This document shows positions 16,251 to 25,076 of a DNA stretch of 44,525 bases, one piece after another. A model generated the notes under the pieces. That model was not told the origin of the DNA and made no database searches. It saw only the letters and a list, made by a program, of their open reading frames with translations. Numbering within the stretch: position 1 is the first letter of the stretch; each line of letters starts with the position of its first letter. The translations under genes were made by a program, and so were the position numbers. Source of the stretch: Acidobacteriota bacterium. GTDB taxonomy: Bacteria > Acidobacteriota > Terriglobia > Terriglobales > Acidobacteriaceae. The stretch lies in the NCBI GenBank assembly GCA_021804965.1, contig JAJZGG010000014.1:1-44525 (forward strand). Direction: 5' to 3'.

Positions 16251-17258
16251 ATGAAACAGATACAAGGACTAGCAGCCCATGCTGCCGGCGCAGAGCTTCT
16301 ACCTTTTCGCTACAATCCAGGCGAACTCAAGCCGCAGGAAGTCGAGATTCAAATCACCCACTGCGGCATTTGCCACAGTGATCTGCATCTGATCTCCAAC
16401 GACTGGGGCATCAGCCAGTTCCCCTTCATTCCCGGCCACGAGATCGTGGGCAAGGTCACTGCCCTGGGCACTGAGGTCAAGTCCCTCGCAATCGGCCAGC
16501 GCGTCGGTGTCGGCTGGCAGTCCAACTCCTGCGGTCTGTGCGAATGGTGCTCGCAGGGCATGGAGAACCTGTGCCCCACGGCGGAGGCCACCTGCGTCCA
16601 CCGCCACGGCGGCTATGCCGACTCCGTGCGCGTGAATGCCCGCTTTGCCGTTCCCGTTCCCGATACGCTTTCCAGTGAAGGCGCCGCGCCGCTGCTCTGT
16701 GGCGGCATCACGGTCTATTCCCCGCTGCGCAGCCATGGCATCAATCCCTCCTCGCGCGTGGGTGTGGTCGGCATTGGCGGGCTGGGGCACATTGCCCTGC
16801 AGTTTGCCCGGGTCTTTGGCGCGGAGGTTACCGCATTTTCCACCTCGGCCGCCAAGGAGGAAGAGGCACGCGCGCTCGGTGCGCACCACTTCGTCAATAC
16901 GCGCGAAACCAAGGCCATGCGCGAAGTCGCCGGCCGCTTTGACTTCATTCTGACCACGATCAACGCCGACCAGGACTGGATGAGCTACGTCAACGCGCTC
17001 CGACCCACCGGAACGCTCTGCTTCGTCGGTGTTCCGCCCTCGCCGGTCACCCTCCATGCCTTCCCGCTGATCTCCGGCGTGCGCACCATCACCGGCAGCC
17101 CGATCGGCAGCCCGCACCGTCTGCGCGAGATGCTCGACGTGGCGGCCCGTCACGGAGTCAAGGCGCAGACCGAATCCTTCCCCATGCAGAAGGCCAATGA
17201 GGCCATCGAAAAGGTGAAGAAGAACCGGGTCCGTTACCGCGCCGTCCTGGCCAACTAG
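16251..17258 (+). CDS. Zinc-dependent alcohol/aldehyde dehydrogenase (MDR family, CAD/YahK-like)
   Basis: The 335-residue protein is a medium-chain dehydrogenase/reductase that probably interconverts alcohols and aldehydes with NADP(H). Catalytic zinc ligands are visible as Cys38 in HCGICHSDLH and His63/Glu64 in GHEIVGKV, with Cys144 or so in LLCGGITVY. The structural zinc lobe is C94-x2-C97-x2-C100-x7-C108. The Rossmann segment is GVVGIGGLGHIALQFA. The pattern fits the cinnamyl alcohol dehydrogenase/YahK branch; the substrate is unknown. The ATG at 16251 aligns with the family N-terminus; the longer open frame overlaps the S55 gene and is not used. A TACACT motif lies 123 bases upstream at the S55 stop. 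Confidence 0.92.
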   Translation: MKQIQGLAAHAAGAELLPFRYNPGELKPQEVEIQITHCGICHSDLHLISNDWGISQFPFIPGHEIVGKVTALGTEVKSLAIGQRVGVGWQSNSCGLCEWCSQGMENLCPTAEATCVHRHGGYADSVRVNARFAVPVPDTLSSEGAAPLLCGGITVYSPLRSHGINPSSRVGVVGIGGLGHIALQFARVFGAEVTAFSTSAAKEEEARALGAHHFVNTRETKAMREVAGRFDFILTTINADQDWMSYVNALRPTGTLCFVGVPPSPVTLHAFPLISGVRTITGSPIGSPHRLREMLDVAARHGVKAQTESFPMQKANEAIEKVKKNRVRYRAVLAN

Positions 17259-17290
17259 AGCCTGTTCCCCCCTCGGATGAGGAATGGCAA

Positions 17291-17319
17291 GGCGCGCACT
17301 GCCGCTCACGCTGCGCGCC
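17291..17319 (+). terminator. Putative terminator hairpin after the alcohol dehydrogenase gene
   Basis: GGCGCGCA (17291-17298) pairs with TGCGCGCC (17312-17319) around a 13-base loop, and a TTTT run lies 14 bases further on. This sits 32 bases past the dehydrogenase stop and before the next promoter-like box at 17339. Confidence 0.4.
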
Positions 17320-17338
17320 ACCCTGCCGTCGCTTTTAG

Positions 17339-17344
17339 TACACT
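17339..17344 (+). promoter_or_regulatory. Putative -10 box (TACACT) of a short-leader transcript
   Basis: TACACT ends 10 bases before the ATG at 17355. There is no Shine-Dalgarno between box and start. Confidence 0.5.
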
Positions 17345-17354
17345 CAGCCTCAGC

Positions 17355-19751
17355 ATGAATTCTTCCTGTTTGGCACGCCGCGTCTCCCTTTCACGCGATT
17401 CCTCCGGCTTTCTGCGCCGGATCGTCTCCCGCCGCCCGGTGCAGGCAGTTCTGCCGGGCCTGCTGCCGGGCCTGATGCTGGCCCTGCTGCCGATCCTGCT
17501 GCTGGCTGCCTCCGGCACCCGTCCGGCAGTCGCGCAGGGAACGCAGCTCTGGACCCAGTCTGCCACCGAGATGACCAAGGGCACGCCGCTCGGCGTCTCC
17601 GTCTCCTCTGATGGCATTCTGCGCCGCGGGCCACTCGCTACGCAGCTGCAGGAGACATCCTCGACCTTTGTCTGGTCCCTGGCCACCGACGCCCACGGAC
17701 AGATTCTCGTCGGCACCGGTACACCGGCCTCCGTGCAGCGGCTCAGCCCGGATGGCAAGTCGGCCACCACGCTGCTGAAGACCAAGGCGCTGGCCATTCA
17801 GGCGCTGGCCGTGGGCCCGGACGGAGCCATCTATGCGGCGACCATGCCCGATGGCCGCGTCTACCGCATCGATCCGGCAGCAAAGACCGCTCTCGATACC
17901 GAAACAGCCAAGCCCGTCTTCGATCTGGCCGCTGAGGATGCGGCAATGACCACCGGCACAGCCAGCAAAGCGCATTACATCTGGGCCATGACCTTCGACT
18001 CGGCCGGCCGCCTTTATCTCGCCACCGGCGGACCGGGAGTCATCTACCGCCTGGACCCCCGACAGCCGGCCAGCGCAGCCACCCGATTCTTCGTCACCGA
18101 TGAGCAGCACATCCGCTCCCTGGCCTGGGACAAGGCCGGCAATCTGATCGCGGGCAGTGACGGCTCCGGGCTGGTCTACCGCATCCATCCCGATGGCAAG
18201 GGTGTGGTGCTCTTTGCCGCGCCCCATCGCGAGGTCACCGCGCTCTCCGTCGATGCCGAAGGCACGATCTGGGTGGCCAATGCAGGCGACAAATCGCACA
18301 CCCCGCTTCCGGCATTGCCCGTCTCCAGCGGCGGCCAGAGCATCACCATCACCTTCAGCCAGCCCGGCAGCGTCCAGGCAGCCAATGCCAGTTCCACGCT
18401 TCCCGACGGAACCGAAATCGATGCGCTGACCGACGGGCAGGCCCCGCGCAAAATCTGGCAGGGGCATGACGAAATCGTCTACGGTCTCGCCGCCACCGCC
18501 GACGGCCTTCTCGCCGTCACCGGCAATCAGGGCAGGATTCTGCTCATCCAGAAGGACGGCATCGAGCGCGACCTGGCCCATGTGAATGCCCAGCAGGCGC
18601 TGGCTCTGGTTCCCGCCGGGCGGGGCTGGCTGATCGCCACCGCCAACCCCGGCACCGTCTATCGGCTGGCCGATGGCGGCAGCAGCTCCGAGCACGCCTA
18701 CGCCAGCAGTGTTCTGGATGCCGGAGCACTCGCCCGCTGGGGTCGCGTGGAAGTCGATCCGGACTCCACCGGCTACCACCTCTGGACCCGCTCCGGCAAC
18801 GTCGAGCAGCCCGTGCGCAGGCAGAGCGACTGGGGCTGGAGCGATTGGATGCCGCTCAAGGACGGCCAGATTGCCTCCCCGGCCGGGCGCTACCTGCAGT
18901 GGAAGGCCGTGCTCGATCCCGGCGGCCATCTCTCCGGCGTCGGCGTCAACTACCTTCCCGTCAATGCCGCCCCGGTGGTCGATGCCATCGTGGTGGCTCC
19001 CGGAGCGCGCTACACGCCGCAGCCGGCCTCCACGAGCTCGCAGACCGTCAACATCAGCTTCCCGAGCAGCGATGGCGCAGCCGCCGATTCCACCTCCACC
19101 AGCAGCCCCCTGCAGGCGCAGAAGGATCGCTCCGCAGTCACCGTCCGATGGGCCGCGCATGACGACAACGGCGACACCCTCTCCTATGCGCTCTATCTCC
19201 GCGGCGACGGCGAACACATCTGGCGCCCGCTGAAGCGCAATCTGCAGGAAAAGGCCTGGAGCTTCGATGCCGACACCATTCCCGACGGCGGCTACCAGGT
19301 GCGCGTCGTGGCCAGCGATCTGCCCTCGCACACCCCCGCCGATGCGCTCGAGGGAGAGCTCACCAGCGACCGCTTTGTCCTCGACACCACGCCTCCGCTG
19401 ATTCAAGCCCTGCACGCCGGTGCCGTCACCACTGCCTGCGCCAAGGCAGCGCACTGCATTCCCGTGGAGTGGTCGGCTCAGGATGCAACCTCGCCCATCG
19501 CCCGCGCCCAATACTCCATCGACGCCGGCCCCTGGCAGTACGTCGAGCCGGTCGGCGCTCTCTCCGACGCGCGCACCGAGCACTACAGTCTGAAGCTCCC
19601 GCTGCCGCAAGAGGACGATCCCGCCGCCGAGCACCGCATCGCCGTCCGCGTCTATGACCGCTATGAGAATGCAGTCGTGGCCAAAATCCTGGTGGCCGCT
19701 GCTCCGACTGCCACCCGCAGCAGCTCCGCCCCATCCGGAGCCGGCAAGTGA
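17355..19751 (+). CDS. Exported beta-propeller protein with C-terminal Ig/FnIII-like region
   Basis: The 798-residue protein has a basic N-terminus and a hydrophobic export segment (about 33-55) ending near AVAQ. The first 450 or so residues are beta-propeller-like: repeated blades such as DGAIYAATMPDGRVYRIDP, GRLYLATGGPGVIYRLDP and GNLIAGSDGSGLVYRIHPDG. The C-terminal region (about 600-790) has Ig/fibronectin-like features (VTVRWAAHDDNGDTLSYALYLRG; FVLDTTPPLIQALHAG). I recognise no catalytic residues. The ATG at 17355 is preferred because of the TACACT box 10 bases upstream; an in-frame start exists at 17277. Its stop overlaps the GTG of the LolC/E-like gene by 4 bases (GTGA), suggesting a linked envelope function. 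Confidence 0.82.
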   Translation: MNSSCLARRVSLSRDSSGFLRRIVSRRPVQAVLPGLLPGLMLALLPILLLAASGTRPAVAQGTQLWTQSATEMTKGTPLGVSVSSDGILRRGPLATQLQETSSTFVWSLATDAHGQILVGTGTPASVQRLSPDGKSATTLLKTKALAIQALAVGPDGAIYAATMPDGRVYRIDPAAKTALDTETAKPVFDLAAEDAAMTTGTASKAHYIWAMTFDSAGRLYLATGGPGVIYRLDPRQPASAATRFFVTDEQHIRSLAWDKAGNLIAGSDGSGLVYRIHPDGKGVVLFAAPHREVTALSVDAEGTIWVANAGDKSHTPLPALPVSSGGQSITITFSQPGSVQAANASSTLPDGTEIDALTDGQAPRKIWQGHDEIVYGLAATADGLLAVTGNQGRILLIQKDGIERDLAHVNAQQALALVPAGRGWLIATANPGTVYRLADGGSSSEHAYASSVLDAGALARWGRVEVDPDSTGYHLWTRSGNVEQPVRRQSDWGWSDWMPLKDGQIASPAGRYLQWKAVLDPGGHLSGVGVNYLPVNAAPVVDAIVVAPGARYTPQPASTSSQTVNISFPSSDGAAADSTSTSSPLQAQKDRSAVTVRWAAHDDNGDTLSYALYLRGDGEHIWRPLKRNLQEKAWSFDADTIPDGGYQVRVVASDLPSHTPADALEGELTSDRFVLDTTPPLIQALHAGAVTTACAKAAHCIPVEWSAQDATSPIARAQYSIDAGPWQYVEPVGALSDARTEHYSLKLPLPQEDDPAAEHRIAVRVYDRYENAVVAKILVAAAPTATRSSSAPSGAGK

Positions 19752-21043
19752 AGCTCAGCTTTGAACTGTTCTTCGCCGTGCGCTATCTGCGTGCACGGCG
19801 AAGACAGGCGGTCATCGGCCTGGTCACCGCCATTTCCATCCTTGGCATCGCAGCCGGAGTGGCCGCGCTGATCCTCGCCCTCGCCATTACCAATGGCATG
19901 CGGCGCGACCTGCAGGATCGGCTCCTGGGCAGCTCCGCGCACATCGATCTGCTGCGCACCGACGCACGGGGCATCCGCGACTGGCGGCCGCTCGTCGATC
20001 GGCTCGGCAAACTGCCCCATGTCGTCGCCGATGCCCCCGGTCTCTATGAGCAGGTGCTGGTGGCGCGCGGCCCCCGCGACGGCGGTGCGCTGCTCAAGGG
20101 AATCCTGCCCGCCGAAGAGGACCGCATCAGCCATCTGGCAAAGACCGCCACACCGGCAGGAGCCTTCGCGCAGCTCGCTCCGGAATCCGCAGCGCAGCCC
20201 GGCCCAGCGTCCGAGCCTGACTCAGCATCCCAGCCCACCCCGGACGCGCCGCTGCCGCCCATCATTCTGGGCAGCGATCTCGCAGAGACGATCGGAGCCT
20301 CCGTCGGCGACTCCGTCATGGTCATCAGCCCGCAGGGTGAGCTCACGCCGCTGGGCATCGTGCCCAAGTATGTCCGCTTTCGTCTGGTGGGCATCTCCCA
20401 TTCCGGCTTCTATCAGTACGATTCCGGGATGGGATACATCCGGCTCAGCGATGCCCAGCGGCTCTTCGCCGAACCCGACCTGATCACCGTCATCGACTTC
20501 CGCGTCGATGACATCTACGCCGCCGACCGCATCGCCCGCACCGTCGAGCAGGCCGCCGGCAAGGGCTTCCAGGCCACCAGCTGGATGGAGGAGAATCACG
20601 AGCTCTTTCGCGCTCTCGCCCTGCAACGCGTCGTCACCTTCCTGATCCTGGGCCTGATCGTGCTGGTCGCCGCGCTGAACATCCTGATCGCGCTCACCAT
20701 GATGGTCATGGAAAAGACCCGCGACATCGCCATCCTCATGAGCTTCGGCGTGGAGCCGGCGCAGATTCGCCGCATCTTTCTGCTGCAGGGGCTGCTCATC
20801 AGCCTGGTGGGAACCGCTCTGGGACTGGCGCTGGGGTATCTCGGCGCATGGATCGGCGGGCACTACCCCATCATTCATCTCTCCGCATCCCTCTACAACC
20901 TGGATACGCTGCCCTTTGCGCCCCGGCTCTCCGATGGCCTGCTGGTGGCCGCCGTCTCCATCGGGATCGCGCTTGCCGCCACGCTCTACCCCTCCTCGGC
21001 CGCGGCCCGCATCCTGCCTGCCGAAGCCCTGCGCTACGAGTAG
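19748..21043 (+). CDS. ABC transporter permease, LolC/LolE (MacB/FtsX) family
   Basis: LolC/E-type permeases form the inner-membrane part of the lipoprotein-release ABC transporter. The 431-residue protein has an N-terminal helix (about 22-47, LVTAISILGIAAGVAALILALAI), a periplasmic MacB-PCD-like domain (about 50-290) and a C-terminal FtsX domain with three helices (about 297-320, 345-370, 395-415). The N-terminal FELFFAVRYLRARRRQAVIGLVTAISILG block is typical of LolC/E. An Ala/Pro/Ser-rich insert (about 135-170) lies in the periplasmic part. No LolD-type ATPase is adjacent, so the partner is encoded elsewhere. GTG start, coupled to the upstream beta-propeller gene. Confidence 0.9.
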   Translation: MKLSFELFFAVRYLRARRRQAVIGLVTAISILGIAAGVAALILALAITNGMRRDLQDRLLGSSAHIDLLRTDARGIRDWRPLVDRLGKLPHVVADAPGLYEQVLVARGPRDGGALLKGILPAEEDRISHLAKTATPAGAFAQLAPESAAQPGPASEPDSASQPTPDAPLPPIILGSDLAETIGASVGDSVMVISPQGELTPLGIVPKYVRFRLVGISHSGFYQYDSGMGYIRLSDAQRLFAEPDLITVIDFRVDDIYAADRIARTVEQAAGKGFQATSWMEENHELFRALALQRVVTFLILGLIVLVAALNILIALTMMVMEKTRDIAILMSFGVEPAQIRRIFLLQGLLISLVGTALGLALGYLGAWIGGHYPIIHLSASLYNLDTLPFAPRLSDGLLVAAVSIGIALAATLYPSSAAARILPAEALRYE

Positions 21044-21123
21044 ACCGCCAAGCCCGGGCCCTGTTCCGGCCCACGCCGATCTGTCTGGCCCCAATCTGCT
21101 GGCCCCGGCCGCGCAAATCAGCC

Positions 21124-21348
21124 CTACCAGGGCGTGATGATGCCGCCCACCGCATGGCGCGGCGGCAGCACGATGCCGCGATGGTCCACGGTTGGCGACG
21201 GCGACGGACTGGACTCTTCCGTCCGCACCAGCCCCGGCGCCAGCTCCGGCTCCGCCTGCAGCGGACCGCCGCAGGCCGGGCAGTGCAGAATCGTGGCAGC
21301 AACCTCATCGGCAACTCGGGCATGGCATTGGGAGCAGACTCTACGCAT
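21124..21348 (-). CDS. Small zinc-ribbon protein
   Basis: Reading from an ATG at 21348 on the minus strand gives 74 residues. They carry Cys5-x2-Cys8 and Cys23-x2-Cys26 (VCSQCHARVAD...LHCPACGGPL), a compact zinc ribbon, followed by an acidic/Ser-Pro linker and a short hydrophobic end. No strong Shine-Dalgarno is seen. The frame is open further upstream but that part is antisense to the HAD gene and is not protein-like. The gene converges with the LolC/E-like gene and diverges from the HAD gene. Function unknown; metal binding is inferred. Confidence 0.6.
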   Translation of the reverse strand: MRRVCSQCHARVADEVAATILHCPACGGPLQAEPELAPGLVRTEESSPSPSPTVDHRGIVLPPRHAVGGIITPW

Positions 21349-21384
21349 GCCAGCAGGATAGCGCGCCCGGCTGCCCCGTGCCGA

Positions 21385-21390
21385 TACACT
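21385..21390 (+). promoter_or_regulatory. Putative -10 box (TACACT) before the HAD phosphatase gene
   Basis: TACACT ends 6 bases before the ATG at 21397 with no Shine-Dalgarno, the spacing expected if transcription starts at the ATG itself. Confidence 0.5.
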
Positions 21391-21396
21391 GAAGTC

Positions 21397-22320
21397 ATGC
21401 CGGAACCTTCTGCCCTTGCGACCAGCCCCGCCGCGCCCCTGCCTGGAACCATTCGCATGGTGGCCATCGATATGGACGGCACGCTGCTGCCCGACTTCAG
21501 CACCGTCGTCAGCCGCCGCAATCGCGAGGCCCTGCGCGCCGCCCAGCAGGCCGGCATCCGCATCGTCATCGCCACCGGTCGCAGACAGGCTTCCGCCGCA
21601 CCGCTGCTCGCGGGCGTCGGCCTCGATCCGGAGACGCCGCTGGTCACCTCCAACGGTGCCGTCACCCGCACCTTCCGCGGCGACCGGCTCCACTTCCGCC
21701 ATCTGCGTCCGGAGCTGGCCCGAGCCCTGGCCGGCCTGCTGCGCGGCACCGGAATGACGGTTTTCACGCTCGATCGCGCCGAACCGCCCGACCTCATCGT
21801 CGAGGACATGGCCATCGCGCGCGGCAGGCTGGCCAAGTGGGTGGAAGCCAATCGCGGTTCAATTCGCGCCGTGCGCCCCCTCGAATCCGCCCTGGGCGAT
21901 GATGTCGAGATGATTCAGGGCATGGCCGCCGGCACCCTGCAGGAGATGGCCGAGGCCGAGCGTCGCCTGGCAGACTGCCCCTGGAACGAGGAGTTTGCCT
22001 GCATCCGTACCGCCTATCCGGGCCACGATCTCTCCATTCTCGACCTCCTGCCGCCCGGCGTCTCCAAACGCTCCGCGCTGGAGCGGCTGGCCGCGCAGTT
22101 GGACATTGCCCCCGAAGAGGTGATGACCATCGGCGACAACTGGAACGACGAATCCATGCTCGACTGGGCCGGCACCGGCGTGCTCATGGGCAACGCCACC
22201 GACGAGCTGCTCCAGCTGGCTCCGCAGCGCGGCTGGCGCATTGCCCCGCGCAACACCGACGACGGCGTGGCCGCCATGCTGGAACTCGCCATGGCCAGCC
22301 GAAACCAGACCGCAAAGTGA
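21397..22320 (+). CDS. Cof-type HAD superfamily phosphatase
   Basis: The 307-residue protein belongs to the Cof/class IIB HAD phosphatases, which hydrolyse sugar phosphates and related small phosphates. Motif I is DMDGTLL with nucleophile Asp25 and acid/base Asp27. Motif II is the Ser/Thr of VIATGR, motif III is the Lys in the region after LPPGVSK (about 222-230), and motif IV is GDNWNDESML near 245-255. The C2 cap lies between motifs II and III. The true substrate cannot be told from sequence. The frame is open far upstream, but 21397 fits the family N-terminus and the TACACT box. Its stop overlaps the next start by 4 bases (GTGA). Confidence 0.9.
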   Translation: MPEPSALATSPAAPLPGTIRMVAIDMDGTLLPDFSTVVSRRNREALRAAQQAGIRIVIATGRRQASAAPLLAGVGLDPETPLVTSNGAVTRTFRGDRLHFRHLRPELARALAGLLRGTGMTVFTLDRAEPPDLIVEDMAIARGRLAKWVEANRGSIRAVRPLESALGDDVEMIQGMAAGTLQEMAEAERRLADCPWNEEFACIRTAYPGHDLSILDLLPPGVSKRSALERLAAQLDIAPEEVMTIGDNWNDESMLDWAGTGVLMGNATDELLQLAPQRGWRIAPRNTDDGVAAMLELAMASRNQTAK

Positions 22321-23258
22321 TACAGTTTTCCAAGGAATTTTCCGTGCTCCGAAGCCCGCTCCAGCCCGCACCCACAGCCTGCCGCCCGCGTGTCGGCAGC
22401 CGTGGACCTGCATCCGGCTGGCTGCCCGTCCTGCTAATGCCCGTCCTGTTGCTGCCCGTCCTGCTGCTGGCCCTGCTGCTGGCATCCGCAGGCACCCTGC
22501 AGGCAGCCGAGCGCGTGCATCTGGCCAATGGATTCACCATGCGCTGCGACCACCACGCGCTGGTCGACGGGCAGCTCCGCCTCTATTCCGACCCGGCAGG
22601 CAGCAATTTCCTCGAGCTTTCCCCTGCCTCCGTCGTGCGGTTTGACACCCTGCCGCCGGGCAATCCCGCCGCGACACTCACCTCCGGCAGCGCAGTCATC
22701 CCGCAGCCGGCCGCTGCCCACGCCTCCGCCGCGCGGCAACAGACCATCCCTTCGCCCGCGCCGCTTGATCGCAGCATCCTGCAGCCCATCCTCCGCTCCG
22801 CCGGTCAGCAGCACGATCTCGACGTGGACCTGCTGGCCAGCATCGTGCAGGCTGAGAGCGCGGCGCACCCCCGCGCCGTCAGCCGTGCCGGAGCGCAGGG
22901 GCTCATGCAGCTCATGCCCGCAACCGCGCACACGCTCGGCGTCAGCGACTCCTTTGCCCCGGACCAGAATGTGCATGGCGGCGCCGCCTATCTCGATTGG
23001 CTGCTCAACCGCTACCATCAGAATCTCGCCCTGGCTCTGGCCGCCTACAACGCCGGACCCGGGGCCGTCGATCGCTACCACGGCATGCCACCCTACCCCG
23101 AGACACGGCGCTACGTGGCACGCGTCATCCATCTGTTCAACCAGCGTGTACGGCAGCGCAGACAGCTGGCGCTGGCCAGCCTTGCAGCGCCGGAGCAGGC
23201 ACCGGACCATGCGCCGGAGCAGGTGCCGGACCCGGAACCGGACCATGCCCGGCGCTAG
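22317..23258 (+). CDS. Lytic transglycosylase, SLT (GH23) domain
   Basis: The enzyme cleaves the glycan strand of peptidoglycan to 1,6-anhydro-muropeptides in the periplasm. The 313-residue protein has an N-terminal hydrophobic segment (about 36-62) ending near LQAAE, a small beta-rich region (about 65-110) and the SLT domain (about 150-270). Catalytic Glu180 sits in SIVQAESA; GLMQLMP (195-201) and AYNAGPGAV (243-251) are standard SLT motifs. The C-terminal tail is a Pro/Glu/Asp repeat (APEQAPDHAPEQ-like). The GTG start overlaps the HAD stop (GTGA), so translation is coupled although no functional link with the phosphatase is obvious. Confidence 0.93.
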   Translation: MIQFSKEFSVLRSPLQPAPTACRPRVGSRGPASGWLPVLLMPVLLLPVLLLALLLASAGTLQAAERVHLANGFTMRCDHHALVDGQLRLYSDPAGSNFLELSPASVVRFDTLPPGNPAATLTSGSAVIPQPAAAHASAARQQTIPSPAPLDRSILQPILRSAGQQHDLDVDLLASIVQAESAAHPRAVSRAGAQGLMQLMPATAHTLGVSDSFAPDQNVHGGAAYLDWLLNRYHQNLALALAAYNAGPGAVDRYHGMPPYPETRRYVARVIHLFNQRVRQRRQLALASLAAPEQAPDHAPEQVPDPEPDHARR

Positions 23259-23290
23259 CCCCACGCAACGACCACAGGCAGGAGTCAGCA

Positions 23291-24376
23291 TTGAAGCGTA
23301 ATCGTCTCATCTTCGGAGTTCTGGTGCTGCTCGTGCTCGTCGCTCTGGGAATCTATGCCCAGCATGAGCATCCCTTCAACTTCCGGCACTTTGCCCAGGA
23401 CTTCCAGCGTGCCGACTGGCGGCTGGTGGCTCTCGGCGTCGGCTGCATTTATCTTGGCTTTGTCCTGCGCGCCCTGCGCTGGGCGCTGCTGCTGCGCGCC
23501 AACAAGCGCGTGGCCCCGCTGGCGCTGCTCGGCGCCCAGGTCATCGGCTACACCGGCGTGGCCCTGATCGGCCGCCTGGCCGACCTCACGCGCCCCTGGC
23601 TGGCAGCCCGCAAAACAGGACTGCCCATCAGCTCGCAGCTGGCCGTCTACGTCGTCGAGCGGCTCTTTGACCTCGGCGCCATGGCGCTGCTGTTCTCCAC
23701 CGCAATTCTCCTCGGCGGCAGCAGCCTGCCCCATCCGGAGATCTTCCGCAAGGCCGGCATCTGGAGCATGGCGGCCACCCTTGCCGGAGCCGTCTTCCTG
23801 CTGCTCATCCGCATCTCCGGCGGCCTCGTCGCCGGCTTCTTCCAGCGGACGCTGGGCGTGGTTTCCACCAGCCTGGCGCACGCCGTAGCCGACAAGATTC
23901 GCAGCTTCCGCACCGGGCTGAACACCCTGCGCACCTGGACCGACTTCGTCGGCGCCCTCGCGCTCTCCGTCGCCATGTGGATGCTGATCGCAGCCGCCTA
24001 CATCCTCACGACGCGCTCCTTCGGCGATGCGCCGCTGCACGGGCTCACCCTCGCCCAGGGCATGGTGCTCATGGCCTCCAGCGGTGTGGCCAGCGTGGTG
24101 CAGCTTCCCGTCGTCGGCTGGTTCACGCAGATCGGCATCGTCGCCGGCATTCTCGTCCACTTCTTCGGAGCCGATCCGGAGTCGGCCACCGCCTGCGCAG
24201 CCACCCTGCTCGCAGTCACCTTCGTCAGCATTCTTCCCGTCGGCCTGGTCTGGGCTCAGGTGGAGCACATTGACCTGCGCAAGATTGCCGATGAAAGCTC
24301 CCACGTACGCGAAGCCGAGCCAGCCCTAGACGAGGCAGCCCCGGACGAGCCCGTTCCAGACCCGACCGGACTCTGA
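23291..24376 (+). CDS. Polytopic membrane protein, UPF0104/lysylphosphatidylglycerol synthase TM (YbhN/AglD-like) family
   Basis: The 361-residue protein has about eight membrane helices; the first is at residues 4-20 ([17 protein letters not shown]). Family signatures include the early [17 protein letters not shown] segment and the [36 protein letters not shown] block (about 97-133). These proteins are flippase-like or lipid-associated; no exact role can be assigned. The TTG at 23291 is chosen because GGAG lies 6-10 bases upstream and the hydrophobic N-terminus follows immediately. The C-terminal tail is acidic and Pro-rich. It lies 32 bases after the lytic transglycosylase gene, so both may serve the cell envelope. 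Confidence 0.83.
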   Translation: MKRNRLIFGVLVLLVLVALGIYAQHEHPFNFRHFAQDFQRADWRLVALGVGCIYLGFVLRALRWALLLRANKRVAPLALLGAQVIGYTGVALIGRLADLTRPWLAARKTGLPISSQLAVYVVERLFDLGAMALLFSTAILLGGSSLPHPEIFRKAGIWSMAATLAGAVFLLLIRISGGLVAGFFQRTLGVVSTSLAHAVADKIRSFRTGLNTLRTWTDFVGALALSVAMWMLIAAAYILTTRSFGDAPLHGLTLAQGMVLMASSGVASVVQLPVVGWFTQIGIVAGILVHFFGADPESATACAATLLAVTFVSILPVGLVWAQVEHIDLRKIADESSHVREAEPALDEAAPDEPVPDPTGL

Positions 24377-24457
24377 GCCAGCCCCATTCCCCGGCAGCAC
24401 TGCAGCCAGCCCACAGCCAGCCCGCCGATTCCCTGCGGCAACCCGCCACGCACCGGC

Positions 24458-24463
24458 TACAAT
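24458..24463 (+). promoter_or_regulatory. Putative -10 box (TACAAT) before nrdR
   Basis: TACAAT ends 7 bases before the ATG at 24471. It overlaps an earlier in-frame ATG at 24462, which supports the later start. Confidence 0.5.
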
Positions 24464-24470
24464 GAAGGCG

Positions 24471-24953
24471 ATGAAGTGCCCTTACTGTGGTTTTGCCCAG
24501 GACCGCGTGGTCGACAGCCGCGAAAGCAAGGAGGCGGACTCGATCCGCCGACGCCGCGAGTGCGAGAAATGCCTGCGTCGATTCACCACCTATGAGCGCA
24601 TCGACGAGATTCCGCACATGGTCGTCAAAAAGGATGGTCGGCGCGAAAAGTTCGACCGCCACAAGGTGCTCAGCGGCCTGCTGCGCGCCTGCGAAAAGCG
24701 GCCCGTCTCGTCCACCCAGCTGGAGGCCATCGTCGATGCCACCGAGAGCTTTCTGATCGAGGCTCCCGAGCGGGAACGCAGCACCGTCGAGATCGGCGAA
24801 CTCATCATGAAGGAGCTGCGCCTGCTCGATACCGTCGCCTACATCCGCTTCGCCAGCGTCTACCGCGACTTCAAGGATGTCCATGAATTCAAGGAGGAGC
24901 TGGAGCAGTTGCTGCTGACGCGCGAACGCAACGGACGCAACCCCAGATCCTGA
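24471..24953 (+). CDS. nrdR: Transcriptional repressor NrdR
   Basis: NrdR is a zinc-ribbon/ATP-cone protein that represses ribonucleotide reductase genes when dATP is abundant. The 160-residue protein starts with the zinc ribbon (Cys3, Cys6, Cys31, Cys34; MKCPYCGF...[12 protein letters not shown]). The ATP-cone follows from about 46 ([33 protein letters not shown]), and the protein ends with the [19 protein letters not shown] block. An upstream ATG at 24462 would add three residues; 24471 matches the usual N-terminus and the TACAAT spacing. No nrd genes lie nearby. A hairpin at 25007-25041 probably terminates it. Confidence 0.97.
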   Translation: MKCPYCGFAQDRVVDSRESKEADSIRRRRECEKCLRRFTTYERIDEIPHMVVKKDGRREKFDRHKVLSGLLRACEKRPVSSTQLEAIVDATESFLIEAPERERSTVEIGELIMKELRLLDTVAYIRFASVYRDFKDVHEFKEELEQLLLTRERNGRNPRS

Positions 24954-25006
24954 ATCTTCGCATCTGGAGCGGGGATTTCCCATCCGCAGTTTCTATATCG
25001 AATACG

Positions 25007-25041
25007 GAAAACCGCGCGAAAATGCATTCCCCGCGGTTTTC
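25007..25041 (+). terminator. Intrinsic terminator-like hairpin after nrdR
   Basis: GAAAACCGCG (25007-25016) pairs perfectly with CGCGGTTTTC (25032-25041) around a 15-base loop. The 3' arm ends in a T-run. It lies between the nrdR stop and the asd promoter box. Confidence 0.6.
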
Positions 25042-25059
25042 GCCCCATCCACACTCCTG

Positions 25060-25065
25060 TACACT
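25060..25065 (+). promoter_or_regulatory. Putative -10 box (TACACT) before asd
   Basis: TACACT ends 11 bases before the asd ATG. Here a Shine-Dalgarno-like AGAGGG lies in between, so the leader would be very short but not necessarily absent. Confidence 0.5.
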
Positions 25066-25076
25066 AGAGGGTTCCC

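Noticed and set aside
17391-19634. 747-codon minus-strand open frame opposite the beta-propeller gene
   Set aside because: The plus strand shows repeated propeller blades and an export signal. The minus frame is a shadow with no motif.
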